A stretch of 64,000 bases of DNA, taken from the NCBI RefSeq assembly GCF_001403735.1, contig NZ_CXPG01000014.1, positions 258,001 through 322,000 of the forward strand, written 5' to 3'. The translations under genes and the position numbers were made by a program. Of the stretch, positions 34,545 through 43,311 are shown piece after piece (positions within the stretch are counted from its first letter, which is position 1; the number at the start of each line of letters is the position of its first letter). The stretch comes from Jannaschia rubra. Its GTDB lineage: Bacteria > Pseudomonadota > Alphaproteobacteria > Rhodobacterales > Rhodobacteraceae. The notes under the pieces are model-generated. The model worked only from the letters and a program-made list of their open reading frames with translations. It was not told the origin of the DNA and did not search any database.

Positions 34545-35294
34545 TCAATCCGCCGTTGCAGTCAGGAAGGACACACCCGCCTGCAACAGCACGCCCACCG
34601 TCAGCCGATCCGTGATCCAGGCCCCGCTGTCGAGCGCCACACGGCCGCCCCGGGCCTCCGGTTGCTCGACGATGGTATGGCCGTGAACGACCCATAGCCC
34701 GTCCTGGCGCGGGGTCCGCAGAAACGCAGGATGACCCCATAGGAACGCCGCTTCCTCCTGCGCCTCGGGTGGCAGATCCGGATCGAGCCCGGCATGCACG
34801 AAGATCAGGTTGCCGCTGCGCCAGAGGGTGGGCAACCCTTCGAGCCAGTCGATCGTGCCGGACGCCATCGCCTTGCGCAGCGCGCGGGCCGTCGTCGCCA
34901 TTGCGCCCGGAGCCGTCGGATCGGCGGGAGGGACGACCCCGAAGCTCGCCAGCGTCTGAACGCCGCCGTTGCCGAGCCAGCGACGTCCATAGCGGTCGGG
35001 ATCGTGAAGGAAATCGAGCATCATCCGTTCATGATTACCCATCAGCGTCACCACCGAACCGGGGAGCGCGCGCAGGGTGGCCAGCACCTCGGCCGCGTGG
35101 TCGCCCCGGTCGATATAGTCGCCCAGAAACACCAGCGTTCCGGCATCGTCGTGGCGCGCGCGGTCAGCGGCGATCAGGTCAAGCGCCTCCTCGAGCAGAT
35201 CATGACGCCCGTGGATGTCGCCGACGGCATAGATGCGACCCTCAGGCCGCGGAGCACCCTGGGTGCGGGTCGGCCTGCGCGCAAGGCGGGACAT
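34545..35294 (-). CDS. PPP-family metallophosphoesterase
   Basis: The 249-residue protein carries all the metal and catalytic blocks of the PPP/calcineurin family: GDIHGRHD, GDYIDRGD, LMGNHERMM, FVHAGLDP and VVHGHT. Bacterial relatives are protein Ser/Thr phosphatases or symmetrical dinucleotide hydrolases (PrpA/ApaH-like). I start it at the ATG at 35294 (MSRLARRPTR). It sits between the sulfolipid operon and exoA on the same strand, with gaps of 171 and 68 bases, so it may be independent. A role in EPS or BY-kinase signalling is conceivable but not shown. Confidence 0.83.
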   Translation of the reverse strand: MSRLARRPTRTQGAPRPEGRIYAVGDIHGRHDLLEEALDLIAADRARHDDAGTLVFLGDYIDRGDHAAEVLATLRALPGSVVTLMGNHERMMLDFLHDPDRYGRRWLGNGGVQTLASFGVVPPADPTAPGAMATTARALRKAMASGTIDWLEGLPTLWRSGNLIFVHAGLDPDLPPEAQEEAAFLWGHPAFLRTPRQDGLWVVHGHTIVEQPEARGGRVALDSGAWITDRLTVGVLLQAGVSFLTATAD

Positions 35295-35465
35295 GAGTCC
35301 GCGCAGTATCACGGCCGGAAGTGAAGCGTGGGAACGCAGCCGAATGATGATGCCGTGATGATGATATCGAACATCCTTCCCAGGCCTGCGGATCGCCGCG
35401 CCGGATGGCATGGGGCCGATTCTGACCCTAACGGGGGTGTTTGTCCATGTTTCGATGCGAAGAAT

Positions 35466-36284
35466 TCACCGGATCATCATGCGGATCGCATCGCTCAGGC
35501 CATGCAATCCGCGCGGCGTCCATCCCATCGTGTGCAGGCGTCCGCAGTCCATCGCGCTGACCGACGCGGGGTCGCCCGGCGGCGGCAGATGCCCCGTTCG
35601 ACCCGAGACCGCCGCATAGGTCGCCAACAGATCACGCCGGTCGAGAAGGATGTCCGACACGTTGAGGACCTCGGGAATGTCCCGGTCGAGGGCCAGAGCG
35701 ACCGCCGCGCCCAGGTCGTCTCCATGCACCTCCGTCGCCACGCGGGGCGCGATGGAACGCCCGGCGGCGAAATCCGCGAACAGGCCGGCCCATTTGTGGT
35801 CGCGCCCCGGCGGGGGCGGGCCATAAATACCGGTCGCCCGAAGGCTGACGCCCCGTCGGCTGGCCACCTCGCCTTCGGTCGCCAGCTTCAGACGTCCGTA
35901 GAGCGTATCGGGCAAAGGGAGCATATCCTCCACCAGCGTCGTGCCGGGCCGGTCGCCATAGACCGCGCGCGAGGACAGGAACACGATCCGGGCATCGCCC
36001 ATGCCGTCGAACAGATGGCGCGCCCCGTCGCCGTTCAGCCGCAGGAACCGCTCCGGGTCGTCCCCCTCACCCCCACGATACCGGCCCGGAACGTGATCGA
36101 AGGCGCAGTGCACCAGCGCGTCGCAGACAAGGCGCGGCCGGTCGCCCAATGCCCAGTTCACATGCTCCCAATCCGCCGACGCAGGCCGGCGCCCCAGGGT
36201 GATGATGTCGTGACCGAGGCCTGCCAGATGCGCGGCGATCGGATAGCCGGCGAGCCCCGTGGCACCCGTCACCGCGACGCGCAT
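35466..36284 (-). CDS. sqdC: SqdC-like SDR, sulfolipid biosynthesis
   Basis: The 272-residue NAD(P)-binding protein has TGATGLAGYPIAAHLAG at the N-terminus, FLSSRAVYG, and an YGRLK active site, and the IYGPPP region of extended SDRs. It is third in the order sqdB-sqdD-sqdC, as in the Rhodobacter sphaeroides sulfolipid operon. There, loss of SqdC leads to accumulation of sulfoquinovosyl-dihydroxyacetone, consistent with a reductase. Its start overlaps the preceding gene by 16 bases. The symbol rests on synteny plus family. Confidence 0.7.
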   Translation of the reverse strand: MRVAVTGATGLAGYPIAAHLAGLGHDIITLGRRPASADWEHVNWALGDRPRLVCDALVHCAFDHVPGRYRGGEGDDPERFLRLNGDGARHLFDGMGDARIVFLSSRAVYGDRPGTTLVEDMLPLPDTLYGRLKLATEGEVASRRGVSLRATGIYGPPPPGRDHKWAGLFADFAAGRSIAPRVATEVHGDDLGAAVALALDRDIPEVLNVSDILLDRRDLLATYAAVSGRTGHLPPPGDPASVSAMDCGRLHTMGWTPRGLHGLSDAIRMMIR

Positions 36285-37075
36285 GGGTCCGGCAGGGTCG
36301 CGGGATCAGGCGGGGTGCCTTGTTCGTATGCACGCCAGAGGTCGATCAGCGGGCGCAGGCGGTCCGATTTCGCATGGTCCTGCCAGGGCTTCTCGTACTG
36401 GTAATGCAGCACATGGATGGCCTTCCACGACCAGAGGCCGGGCAGGTTGAACCAGACGTATTGCAGCATGTTCATCGTCACCGGCAGCCCGTGCCAGTCG
36501 GGAAAGAAGTCCTGCAGGAAGGTCTGATCGGTCCGCCGCCAGAACGCGCCCGGCGCGTCGAGGCGCGCCGTCATCGCGTCGAAAGTCTCCTGTGACGGGC
36601 GCGCGGTGAAGACGCCGGAGTTCAGGCGGTGGAAGTCCGACAGGCTCTCATAGACGTTCGGGGTCGCGCAGAACTCCGGGTAGTCGAACAGACGGTCGAT
36701 GTTGCGCAGCACCAGCGTGTCGGCGTCGAGGAACACCACCCGGTCGTATGGCAACTGCCATAGCCGCAGCTTGGCGAAATTGTCGAGCGGCGTGTGGAAG
36801 GAGGGCTTGTCGCCCTTGGTGAAGGGCGCGGCGCCATGCAGCCGGTCGCGGGCGTGCGCCGCATTGAAGGCGTCGGATGTGGGCAGCAGGTCGACGGGCA
36901 CCAGCGTCGCCCCCAGCGTCGCCAGCCGGTCCAGCGCGGCGGGCCCCACCCCGCCGGTGTGCAGGACGACACGATCGGCCGTCGTGCCGCTGCGTGCCAG
37001 CGACGACAGCAGGACACAGGCGCCCCGCGCGAAGTCGTCGTTCGTCACCAGCGTGACGTAGGCCCGGCGCCCCAA
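36269..37075 (-). CDS. sqdD: SqdD-like GT8 glycosyltransferase, sulfolipid biosynthesis
   Basis: The 268-residue protein of the glycogenin/GT8 family has VTLVTNDDFARGA at the N-terminus, LPYDRVVFLDADTLVLRN (DxD metal site), NSGVFTARPS and HVLHYQYEKPW. R. sphaeroides SqdD is a glycogenin-like transferase that moves sulfoquinovose from UDP-sulfoquinovose to an acceptor. The gene begins with an unusual TTG at 37075 after a GAGG ribosome site, 9 bases past sqdB, and overlaps sqdC at its end. Confidence 0.78.
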   Translation of the reverse strand: MGRRAYVTLVTNDDFARGACVLLSSLARSGTTADRVVLHTGGVGPAALDRLATLGATLVPVDLLPTSDAFNAAHARDRLHGAAPFTKGDKPSFHTPLDNFAKLRLWQLPYDRVVFLDADTLVLRNIDRLFDYPEFCATPNVYESLSDFHRLNSGVFTARPSQETFDAMTARLDAPGAFWRRTDQTFLQDFFPDWHGLPVTMNMLQYVWFNLPGLWSWKAIHVLHYQYEKPWQDHAKSDRLRPLIDLWRAYEQGTPPDPATLPDPCASR

Positions 37076-37084
37076 GGTGCCGCC

Positions 37085-38302
37085 TCAGGAGACGGAGCGG
37101 AGCGCCCGCCCCTCCGGGTCGCGCTCGACCTGGGCGCCCAACTCCTTCGTCCAGGCCGACACCGCGGGCACCCGGCTCCGGTCGATGCGATGGGCGAAAC
37201 GGCGGGCGACGTCGACGACCTCCTCCAGCAGGCCATCGGCCAGGGTCGTGGGTTCCAGCCCCAGGGCGAGGAACTGGTCGTTCTTCACGATCAGGTCGTT
37301 CTCGGCCGCTTCCTTGCGCGGGTTGGGCAGGTTGGCGACCTTGGCGCCGGTCAGCCCGGCCACCAGCCGCGCGAGGTCGCCCACGCGGTGCGTCTCGGTC
37401 ATCTGGTTGAAGATGCGGACCCGGTCGCCTGCCCGCGGCGCGTCCGACAGCGCAAGTTCGATGCAGCGGACGCTGTCGCGGATGTGGATGAAGGCCCGCG
37501 TCTGGCCGCCGGTGCCGTGCACGGTCAGCGGATGGCCGATGGCCGCCTGGATCAGGAAACGGTTGAGGACGGTGCCGTAGTCGCCGTCATAGTCGAAACG
37601 GTTGACCAATTGGTCATGCCGCTGCGTCTGCGCCGTGTGAGTGCCCCAGACAATGCCCTGGTGCAGGTCCGTGATCCTGAGCCCGTCGTTCTGGGCATAG
37701 AACTGGAACATGATCTGATCGAGCGACTTCGTCATGTGATAGACCGATCCGGGACGAGTGGGATACAGGATCTCCTGCGTCTTCTTTCCCGTCGGCGTGT
37801 CGATCTCGACGTCGAGATATCCTTCGGGGATCGGCGCGCCGATGCTGGAATAGCCGTAGACCCCCATGGTGCCCAGATGCACCAGATGCGCGTCGATGCC
37901 CGTCTCGACCAGTGCGGCCAGCAGGTTGTGCGTGGCGCCCGTGTTGTTCCGGACTGTGTAGACCTTGTGGCGGTCGGTCTTCATCGAATAGGGCGCCGCG
38001 CGCTGTTCGGCCAGGTGGACGATGGCGTCGGGCCGGTGGTCGGCCAGCCAGCCCTTCAGCCGCTCGTAGTCGGTGGCAAGGTCCAGCAGGTGGAAATGGA
38101 TCGTGCGCCCCGTCACCTCGCGCCAGATGCGACAGCGTTCCTGGATCGAGTCCATCGGCGTCAACGACTGGACCCCCAGTTCGGTGTCGATCCAGCGCCG
38201 CGACAGGTTGTCGATGATGTGGACCTCGTGGCCCGCCTCGCTCAGGTGCAGCGTCGTGGGCCAGCCGCAGAAGCCGTCCCCGCCCAGTATCGCGATCTTC
38301 AT
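37085..38302 (-). CDS. sqdB: UDP-sulfoquinovose synthase
   Basis: The 405-residue SDR makes UDP-sulfoquinovose from UDP-glucose and sulfite, the head-group donor for the sulfolipid SQDG. The N-terminus is diagnostic of the SQD1/SqdB family: GGDGFCGWPTTLHLS, then IIDNLSRRWIDTELG and VQSLTP. The catalytic site YHMTK and HLGTMGVYGYS also fit, as does the near-standard length. It is the first gene of an sqdB-D-C operon. The divergent region upstream (38303-38484) should hold its promoter. Confidence 0.95.
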   Translation of the reverse strand: MKIAILGGDGFCGWPTTLHLSEAGHEVHIIDNLSRRWIDTELGVQSLTPMDSIQERCRIWREVTGRTIHFHLLDLATDYERLKGWLADHRPDAIVHLAEQRAAPYSMKTDRHKVYTVRNNTGATHNLLAALVETGIDAHLVHLGTMGVYGYSSIGAPIPEGYLDVEIDTPTGKKTQEILYPTRPGSVYHMTKSLDQIMFQFYAQNDGLRITDLHQGIVWGTHTAQTQRHDQLVNRFDYDGDYGTVLNRFLIQAAIGHPLTVHGTGGQTRAFIHIRDSVRCIELALSDAPRAGDRVRIFNQMTETHRVGDLARLVAGLTGAKVANLPNPRKEAAENDLIVKNDQFLALGLEPTTLADGLLEEVVDVARRFAHRIDRSRVPAVSAWTKELGAQVERDPEGRALRSVS

Positions 38303-38431
38303 GGATGCCCCTCCCCCCGGAAAACGTCGCGGGATTCATGACCATCCCCCGTGCGTCAGGACAAGTCCCCCTGTGCCCGTTGCGCCACCTCCCGCGAGGT
38401 TTTGCCGGGGCGATGGCGGCTTCCACTCGTC

Positions 38432-38459
38432 TTGCGGGGCAGAAATGGCACAATATACG
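38432..38459 (+). promoter_or_regulatory. candidate sigma-70-type promoter for the deacetylase operon
   Basis: TTGCGG and TATACG hexamers are separated by 16 bases, in the 182-base divergent region between sqdB and the PIG-L deacetylase. The -10 region is the most AT-rich spot there. The distance to the ATG at 38485 leaves a short leader. Confidence 0.28.
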
Positions 38460-38484
38460 GGCATCTGAATTCAGCGGGCGGCGC

Positions 38485-39336
38485 ATGGGCACGTCAGGAA
38501 TGAAACATATTTGGCCCCGGCTGGAGCGGCAGTCGATGCTATGGCTCTGGCGGCGGATCTCCGCACGCTCGCGCGACCGTACGACCGCGATGTCCACCGG
38601 CACCTGCCTGATCCTGGCCCCCCACCCAGATGATGAAACCTTGGGCTGCGGTGGCCTGATCCTGCACAAGCGGGCGGCGGGGGCGCGCGTCGATGTGGTG
38701 GTCGTCACCGACGGCGCGGCTACTCATGGCGCCGATGGCGCCAGTACCTTGACACCGACGGCTACCGTCGTCCTGCGCGAACGGGAGACCGTTGCGGCCT
38801 GCGACGTGCTGGGCGTGTCGCGTGATCGGCTGGACTTCCTGAAATTCCCCGATGGCGACCTCGCCGCGCATGAGGACCGCCTCCGGGAGCGGCTGGCCGA
38901 ACTCGTAGCCGATCTGGCCCCGGCCGAAATCTACGTCTGCGCCTTGTCCGATGGTCACCGCGACCACCGCGCCCTGGCACGGGTCGTCCGGGCGCTGCAC
39001 GGGGCGGGGCAATTAGGCGGGGCACAGCTCTGGGAATACCCTATCTGGTTCTGGGACTTCCGGTCCTGGCGGCCCGCAGGCGCCAGCAACAAGGGCGGAT
39101 TCGTCGCCGGCGTGCGCGCGGCCTTGACTGCCGCAGGGCAGGTCGATGCGGTGCATGTCTCGCTTGCGGGTCTGCGCGACCGCAAGAAGGCAGCGCTCAA
39201 CTGTCATCGCTCACAAGTCGGCCTTCTGGAGGAGGAGCCGGGCTGGATCGGCCTCCAGCAGCAGTTTCTCGACTTCTTCCTGCGCGACCGGGAGGTGTTC
39301 TTCCGTGTCTTGCCTGACGCGGGCGCCGACCCGTGA
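38485..39336 (+). CDS. PIG-L/LmbE-family N-deacetylase
   Basis: The 283-residue protein has the zinc-binding LAPHPDDETLGCGG motif (His and Asp ligands) and the later SDGHRDHRALA His block of the PIG-L/LmbE/MshB family, zinc enzymes that remove N-acetyl groups from GlcNAc-type sugars. A short basic, aromatic N-terminus (MLWLWRRI) precedes the domain. I start it at the ATG at 38485. It overlaps the formyltransferase by GTGA, which suggests sequential action: deacetylate, then formylate the free amine. Confidence 0.82.
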   Translation: MGTSGMKHIWPRLERQSMLWLWRRISARSRDRTTAMSTGTCLILAPHPDDETLGCGGLILHKRAAGARVDVVVVTDGAATHGADGASTLTPTATVVLRERETVAACDVLGVSRDRLDFLKFPDGDLAAHEDRLRERLAELVADLAPAEIYVCALSDGHRDHRALARVVRALHGAGQLGGAQLWEYPIWFWDFRSWRPAGASNKGGFVAGVRAALTAAGQVDAVHVSLAGLRDRKKAALNCHRSQVGLLEEEPGWIGLQQQFLDFFLRDREVFFRVLPDAGADP

Positions 39337-40127
39337 CCGGCGCACCGTCGGGCGTGGCCCTGATCACGTTCGATACGGCCTATGGGCATCACATGGCCCA
39401 ACGCCTGTCGCAGGCCCTGGCCGATGGGGACGACCCCCTGCGCGCGATCCTCGCCGTGCGGACAAAAACCCCGAAACCCGCACAGCGCCGAGTGCCGGGT
39501 CTGCACCGCCTGCGCCGGCTCGTGTCGCTGCGCGACCGGATGGCCCACCGCGCCTGGCAGTTGCAGCGCCGCGCCGACGCGGCCTTCGCCCGCGCGGCCG
39601 GTCCGGTTCCCGCCTGGCCCTCGGGATGCGCCCTGCGGCCCTGTTCGCGTGGTCAGGTCAACGATGCCGCCACCCTGCGCTGGATGCGGGAGCGCAACGT
39701 CCGGCTCCTCGTGCTGGCGGGCGCGCCGATCCTGCGCGCGCCGATGATCGGGATCGCGCCCCTGGGCGTCCTCAACGTCCACAGCTCCCTCCTGCCGCAT
39801 TATCGCGGCACGCGGGCCGAGTTCTGGCAGGTCCACAACGGCGATACCGATCGAGCCGGGTTGACGGTCCATTTCGTCGACACGGGGGTCGATTCCGGCG
39901 ACATCGTGCTGCAGGTGCCCCAGCGCGCGGCACCGGGCGACGACCCCTGGCTGATGCGGAGCCGGAACCAGCTCAATGCGCTCGACGCGCTGCCTCGGGC
40001 GGTGCGCGCGGTGCTGGCGGGCACGGCGACGCGCAGGCCGCAGATACCCACGCGCGAACGCGCCTACAGGTTCTCGGATATCACGCCCCAGGCCACGCGC
40101 AGGGTGATCGCGCGTGTCCGACGCTGA
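39333..40127 (+). CDS. formyltransferase-family protein (putative sugar N-formyltransferase)
   Basis: The 264-residue protein has the Fmt/GART-type core: LNVHSSLLPHYRG (catalytic Asn and His), then TVHFVDTGVDSGDIV (catalytic Asp). It lacks the C-terminal tRNA-binding domain of methionyl-tRNA formyltransferase, as do the sugar N-formyltransferases (WbtJ/VioF type), which use N10-formyltetrahydrofolate on amino sugars. It begins with a GTG overlapping the deacetylase stop. It ends 4 bases from a convergent sulfotransferase. The sugar substrate is inferred from the pairing. Confidence 0.78.
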   Translation: MTGAPSGVALITFDTAYGHHMAQRLSQALADGDDPLRAILAVRTKTPKPAQRRVPGLHRLRRLVSLRDRMAHRAWQLQRRADAAFARAAGPVPAWPSGCALRPCSRGQVNDAATLRWMRERNVRLLVLAGAPILRAPMIGIAPLGVLNVHSSLLPHYRGTRAEFWQVHNGDTDRAGLTVHFVDTGVDSGDIVLQVPQRAAPGDDPWLMRSRNQLNALDALPRAVRAVLAGTATRRPQIPTRERAYRFSDITPQATRRVIARVRR

Positions 40128-40131
40128 AGTC

Positions 40132-41112
40132 TCAGCCCTCGAAACCCTTCCAGACCCTCGACAGATTGCGCCCCAGAAGGTCGGACAGGCCGGCGTTCCG
40201 GGCCGACAGGTGCTGCGTCAGATAGGCGGCGGTGTCGGCCCGCATCGGCGGCGGCCGAACGGCCGTCAGAAGACGCGGGTTGACGCGGTGGAACCAGTTG
40301 TACTCCAGCTTGTTGCCGATCTTCTGGCGCAGGCCGGAGCGCTTGCCCATGTGGTTGCGATAGCGCCCCGCCACGATTCGCCGCCCGATCCGATTGGCCA
40401 TGCGGTGCAGGCGCGGCTTCTGGGGATAGGTGCTGCGGTTGAACCAGGTCTGCGCGTCCGACAGGGTCATGCGGGGCACGCCCAGGTAGTCGGTCACGTC
40501 GTCGATGGACCCCTGCTTGTCGCGGGTGAAATCCTCGAAGACCTGCACCTTGACCTGATCGCGCCCGAAGCTCGCCAGATAGCGGCGCAGGTGCGGCGCA
40601 TAAGTGGAGCCGAGGATGATCGAGCTATGCTCCGTCAGCGCCTCCTCGAAGGAACAGGCGAGCCGCGCGGTGCGGATCAGGTGCCAGTACTGCGAATAGG
40701 CCCGCTGCACGGGATCGCGCAGCAGGAAGATCATCTTGACCTCGGGCAGGAGCGAATGGATGCGCTCAGGCGCCGCAGCCGAGAACAGATAGGTCGTCGA
40801 ATCCTCGCCCACCGCCTGCGCGTCGCGGAAGGGCGCGAACCGCGACGCATACCATTCCAGGCTCTGCGGTGCGGTTTCCCGGACGTCGAACCATTCGAGC
40901 CGGCCGTCCTCGACGAAGAGGAAATCGGGATGGACGATGGGGTCGTCGGCGTCGAAGAAGGCAATCTCGTTGTCGGGCAGACCGATGTCGGGGTGTTGGC
41001 CCAGAATGAAATGCAGCGACGTCGTCCCGCATTTCGGCGCGCCGCCGATGATGAAGTCGGGAAGCCGAACCCCGTGGTCCCCGGACAGGTCGTGCATGGT
41101 CGCCATCTCCAT
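40132..41112 (-). CDS. sulfotransferase
   Basis: The 326-residue protein has a classic PAPS 5'-loop GGAPKCGTTS (about 23-32) and the 3'-phosphate-binding block FLLRDPVQRAYSQYWH, with GEDSTTYLF between them. That is the heparan-sulfate-sulfotransferase-like arrangement (Sulfotransfer_1/NodH type). It moves sulfate from PAPS, probably onto a sugar hydroxyl. I start it at the ATG at 41112; an ATG at 41106 and a TTG at 41166 are alternatives. It is divergent from a second sulfotransferase across 190 bases. Confidence 0.86.
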   Translation of the reverse strand: MEMATMHDLSGDHGVRLPDFIIGGAPKCGTTSLHFILGQHPDIGLPDNEIAFFDADDPIVHPDFLFVEDGRLEWFDVRETAPQSLEWYASRFAPFRDAQAVGEDSTTYLFSAAAPERIHSLLPEVKMIFLLRDPVQRAYSQYWHLIRTARLACSFEEALTEHSSIILGSTYAPHLRRYLASFGRDQVKVQVFEDFTRDKQGSIDDVTDYLGVPRMTLSDAQTWFNRSTYPQKPRLHRMANRIGRRIVAGRYRNHMGKRSGLRQKIGNKLEYNWFHRVNPRLLTAVRPPPMRADTAAYLTQHLSARNAGLSDLLGRNLSRVWKGFEG

Positions 41113-41302
41113 GGAAAACTCTGTCTTTTCGATGTCGGGCCAGGCATGAGCGGGTCCGTCATGCAATCGTCGGGATACCTTTCCGCACTGCTTGGCCGTT
41201 CGCCGTCAAATGAATCGCGCCGAGCCCGTGCGAATCCATGGAGCCGCCGGTCCGACACCGTTAGGGTAGGCGCAAATCCGATGGATGTTCGCGAGGGAGC
41301 CG
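41113..41302. promoter_or_regulatory. divergent intergenic region between two sulfotransferase genes
   Basis: The region is 190 bases long and must hold promoters for both directions. A GAGGGAG ribosome site at its right end serves the ATG at 41303. I see no clear regulator palindrome. Confidence 0.4.
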
Positions 41303-42196
41303 ATGACCGGACCGTTTGAGCCGATACATGCCGACCCGGCCGCGCCTGTCCGCGCGGGTCTGGTGAACCTGCTGGGCATCGGGGCGCAGAAATGCGCCTC
41401 GTCCTGGCTTCACGCCGTCGCGGCCTCGCACCCCGAAATCGGTGTGGCCGATCCGAAGGAGGTCGATTTCTTCAGCTATCGTTTCGACCACGGCTATCGC
41501 TGGTACGAGGAGCATTTCCGTCGCTCCGCCGACAGGCCGGTGCGGTTCGAGAATTCGCCGTCCTACTTCCACGACCCCCGCGCGCCCGGCCGCGTCCATG
41601 CCTACAACCCCGACATGCGGATCGTGCTGCTGCTGCGCGACCCGGTCAGACGCGCCATGTCGAACCACGTCCACGAGATCATCAAGGGCCACATCCCCAC
41701 CCTGCCGTTCGAGGATGGGCTGGCCAACAACCCCGCCTATGTCGAACAGGGCCGCTATGGCACCCATCTCGTCCGTTGGCACGACGTCTTCGGTCCCGAC
41801 CGGATGCTGGTGATGTTCGCCGAAGACGTATCGGCGGACCCTTCGGCGGCAGCCAGGCGGCTGTTCGAATTCGCCGCAGTGGACGCGGATTTCGACAGTC
41901 CCATCCTGCGCGAGCGGCGCAACGACAGCGACAGGGCCCGCCTGCCGGCCTTGCGCGCGGGGCTTCGCGCGGGCGGCGACTGGCTGCGCCGGCAGGGGAT
42001 GGAGCCGCTCCTGGCACGGGTGAAGCGGACCGGGCCCATCGACTTCCTACTGCGCGCCAACCGGGTCGAGATCCGCGACGAGATCCCGCCCATGCGCCCC
42101 GAGACGGCGGAGATGCTGGTTCATACCTTCGCGCCCGAGATGGCGGAGCTCAAGCGCATCCTCGGGCGGGAGACCCTGCCGTGGGAGGGGCGATGA
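41303..42196 (+). CDS. sulfotransferase
   Basis: The 297-residue protein has the 5'-loop GIGAQKCASSW (25-35), the motif KEVDFFS typical of the family's lid, and the 3'-phosphate block VLLLRDPVRRAMSNHVHE. GRYGTHLVRW and the C-terminal MRPETAEMLV are also family-like (Sulfotransfer_1/heparan type). I chose the ATG at 41303, just behind GAGGGAG, over an ATG at 41285. It is coupled by ATGA to exoL, so it likely sulfates an EPS intermediate or product. Confidence 0.85.
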   Translation: MTGPFEPIHADPAAPVRAGLVNLLGIGAQKCASSWLHAVAASHPEIGVADPKEVDFFSYRFDHGYRWYEEHFRRSADRPVRFENSPSYFHDPRAPGRVHAYNPDMRIVLLLRDPVRRAMSNHVHEIIKGHIPTLPFEDGLANNPAYVEQGRYGTHLVRWHDVFGPDRMLVMFAEDVSADPSAAARRLFEFAAVDADFDSPILRERRNDSDRARLPALRAGLRAGGDWLRRQGMEPLLARVKRTGPIDFLLRANRVEIRDEIPPMRPETAEMLVHTFAPEMAELKRILGRETLPWEGR

Positions 42197-43311
42197 CCCG
42201 CAGGCGGTTGCTCGTCTTCGGGTTCGACGCGGCCGAGGCAGCGCAGCGGCGACGCATCCGGGCCTATCTCGACTGCGGCTTCGACGTTCTGGGCTTCACC
42301 ATGCGCCGCGCGAACATGACGCATGACGCGGCCCCCTTCTGGGACAACGTTGATCTGGGCCTGACCCGCAACGCGGCCATGGGCCAGCGCCTGAGTGCCC
42401 TTGCCCGCGCGCTGCCGATCCTGTGGCGCAACCGGAGGCGGATGCGGGGCGCGGAGACGATCGTGGCACGCAACCTCGACATGCTGGTCCTCGGGGCAGC
42501 CGCGCAGGCAATGGTGCGGCCGCGCCCGCGGTTGATCTACGAATGCCTCGACATCCACGGCCTGATGACCGGCTCCGGCCCCGCTTCCCGCGCCGCGCGG
42601 GGGCTGGAACGCCGGCTTCTGTCGCGGGTCTCGGCCCTCGTCGTGTCCTCACCCGCGTTCCAGCGGGAGTACTTCGGCCCCGTGCAGGGATGGACCGGCG
42701 ACACCCGGCTGGTCGAGAACAAGCTCTGGACGGGCCCGGATGGCCCCGCGCGGCCGTCGCCTGACGTCACGCCCCGCACCGGCCCCATCGTGCTCGGCTG
42801 GGTCGGAACGCTGCGCTGCCCGCAGAGCCTCGACCTTCTGGCGCAGGTGGCGGCGCGGATGGGCGACCGGGTGCGGATCAGGATGCACGGCATCGTCCAC
42901 CATCACGCCCTTCCCGACTTCGACGCGACGCTCGCCGCGCATCCCAACCTGTCGTTCCATGGCGCCTATGCCTATCCGGGCGGGTTGGAGGAGATCTATC
43001 GCGACTGCGACGTCGTCTGGGCGCAGGATCTCTGGCAGTGGGGGACCAATTCGACCTGGCTTCTTCCCAACCGCATCTATGAGGCCGGGTTCTTCGGCTG
43101 CCCATCCATCGCCGTGGCCGGCACCGAGACGGGGCGCCGGGTCGAGGCGGGGCTGGGCTGGACGATCCCCGCGCCCGAGGCAGACGCGCTGGTGGACCTG
43201 CTGACACGGCTCGACCGTCCCGCACTCGACGACCGCCGCCGGGCGATCCTGCGGATGCCCGCCTCCCACTTCCGCCAGAGCGCGGAGGAGATCGGCGCCT
43301 CAGTGACCTAG
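42193..43311 (+). CDS. exoL: ExoL-like glycosyltransferase (GT-B)
   Basis: The 372-residue protein has RPRLIYECLDIHGLMTG, LERRLLSRVSALVVSSPAFQREYF and LVENKLW, a set I associate with ExoL (beta-1,4-glucosyltransferase step of succinoglycan). The C-terminal donor lobe has LGWVGTLRCPQSL and FHGAYAYPGGLEEIY, and ends with NRIYEAGFFGCPSIAV. It is translationally coupled to the upstream sulfotransferase and overlaps the convergent epimerase by four bases. The name rests on recalled family motifs, so treat the sugar specificity as likely, not certain. Confidence 0.75.
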   Translation: MTRRRLLVFGFDAAEAAQRRRIRAYLDCGFDVLGFTMRRANMTHDAAPFWDNVDLGLTRNAAMGQRLSALARALPILWRNRRRMRGAETIVARNLDMLVLGAAAQAMVRPRPRLIYECLDIHGLMTGSGPASRAARGLERRLLSRVSALVVSSPAFQREYFGPVQGWTGDTRLVENKLWTGPDGPARPSPDVTPRTGPIVLGWVGTLRCPQSLDLLAQVAARMGDRVRIRMHGIVHHHALPDFDATLAAHPNLSFHGAYAYPGGLEEIYRDCDVVWAQDLWQWGTNSTWLLPNRIYEAGFFGCPSIAVAGTETGRRVEAGLGWTIPAPEADALVDLLTRLDRPALDDRRRAILRMPASHFRQSAEEIGASVT

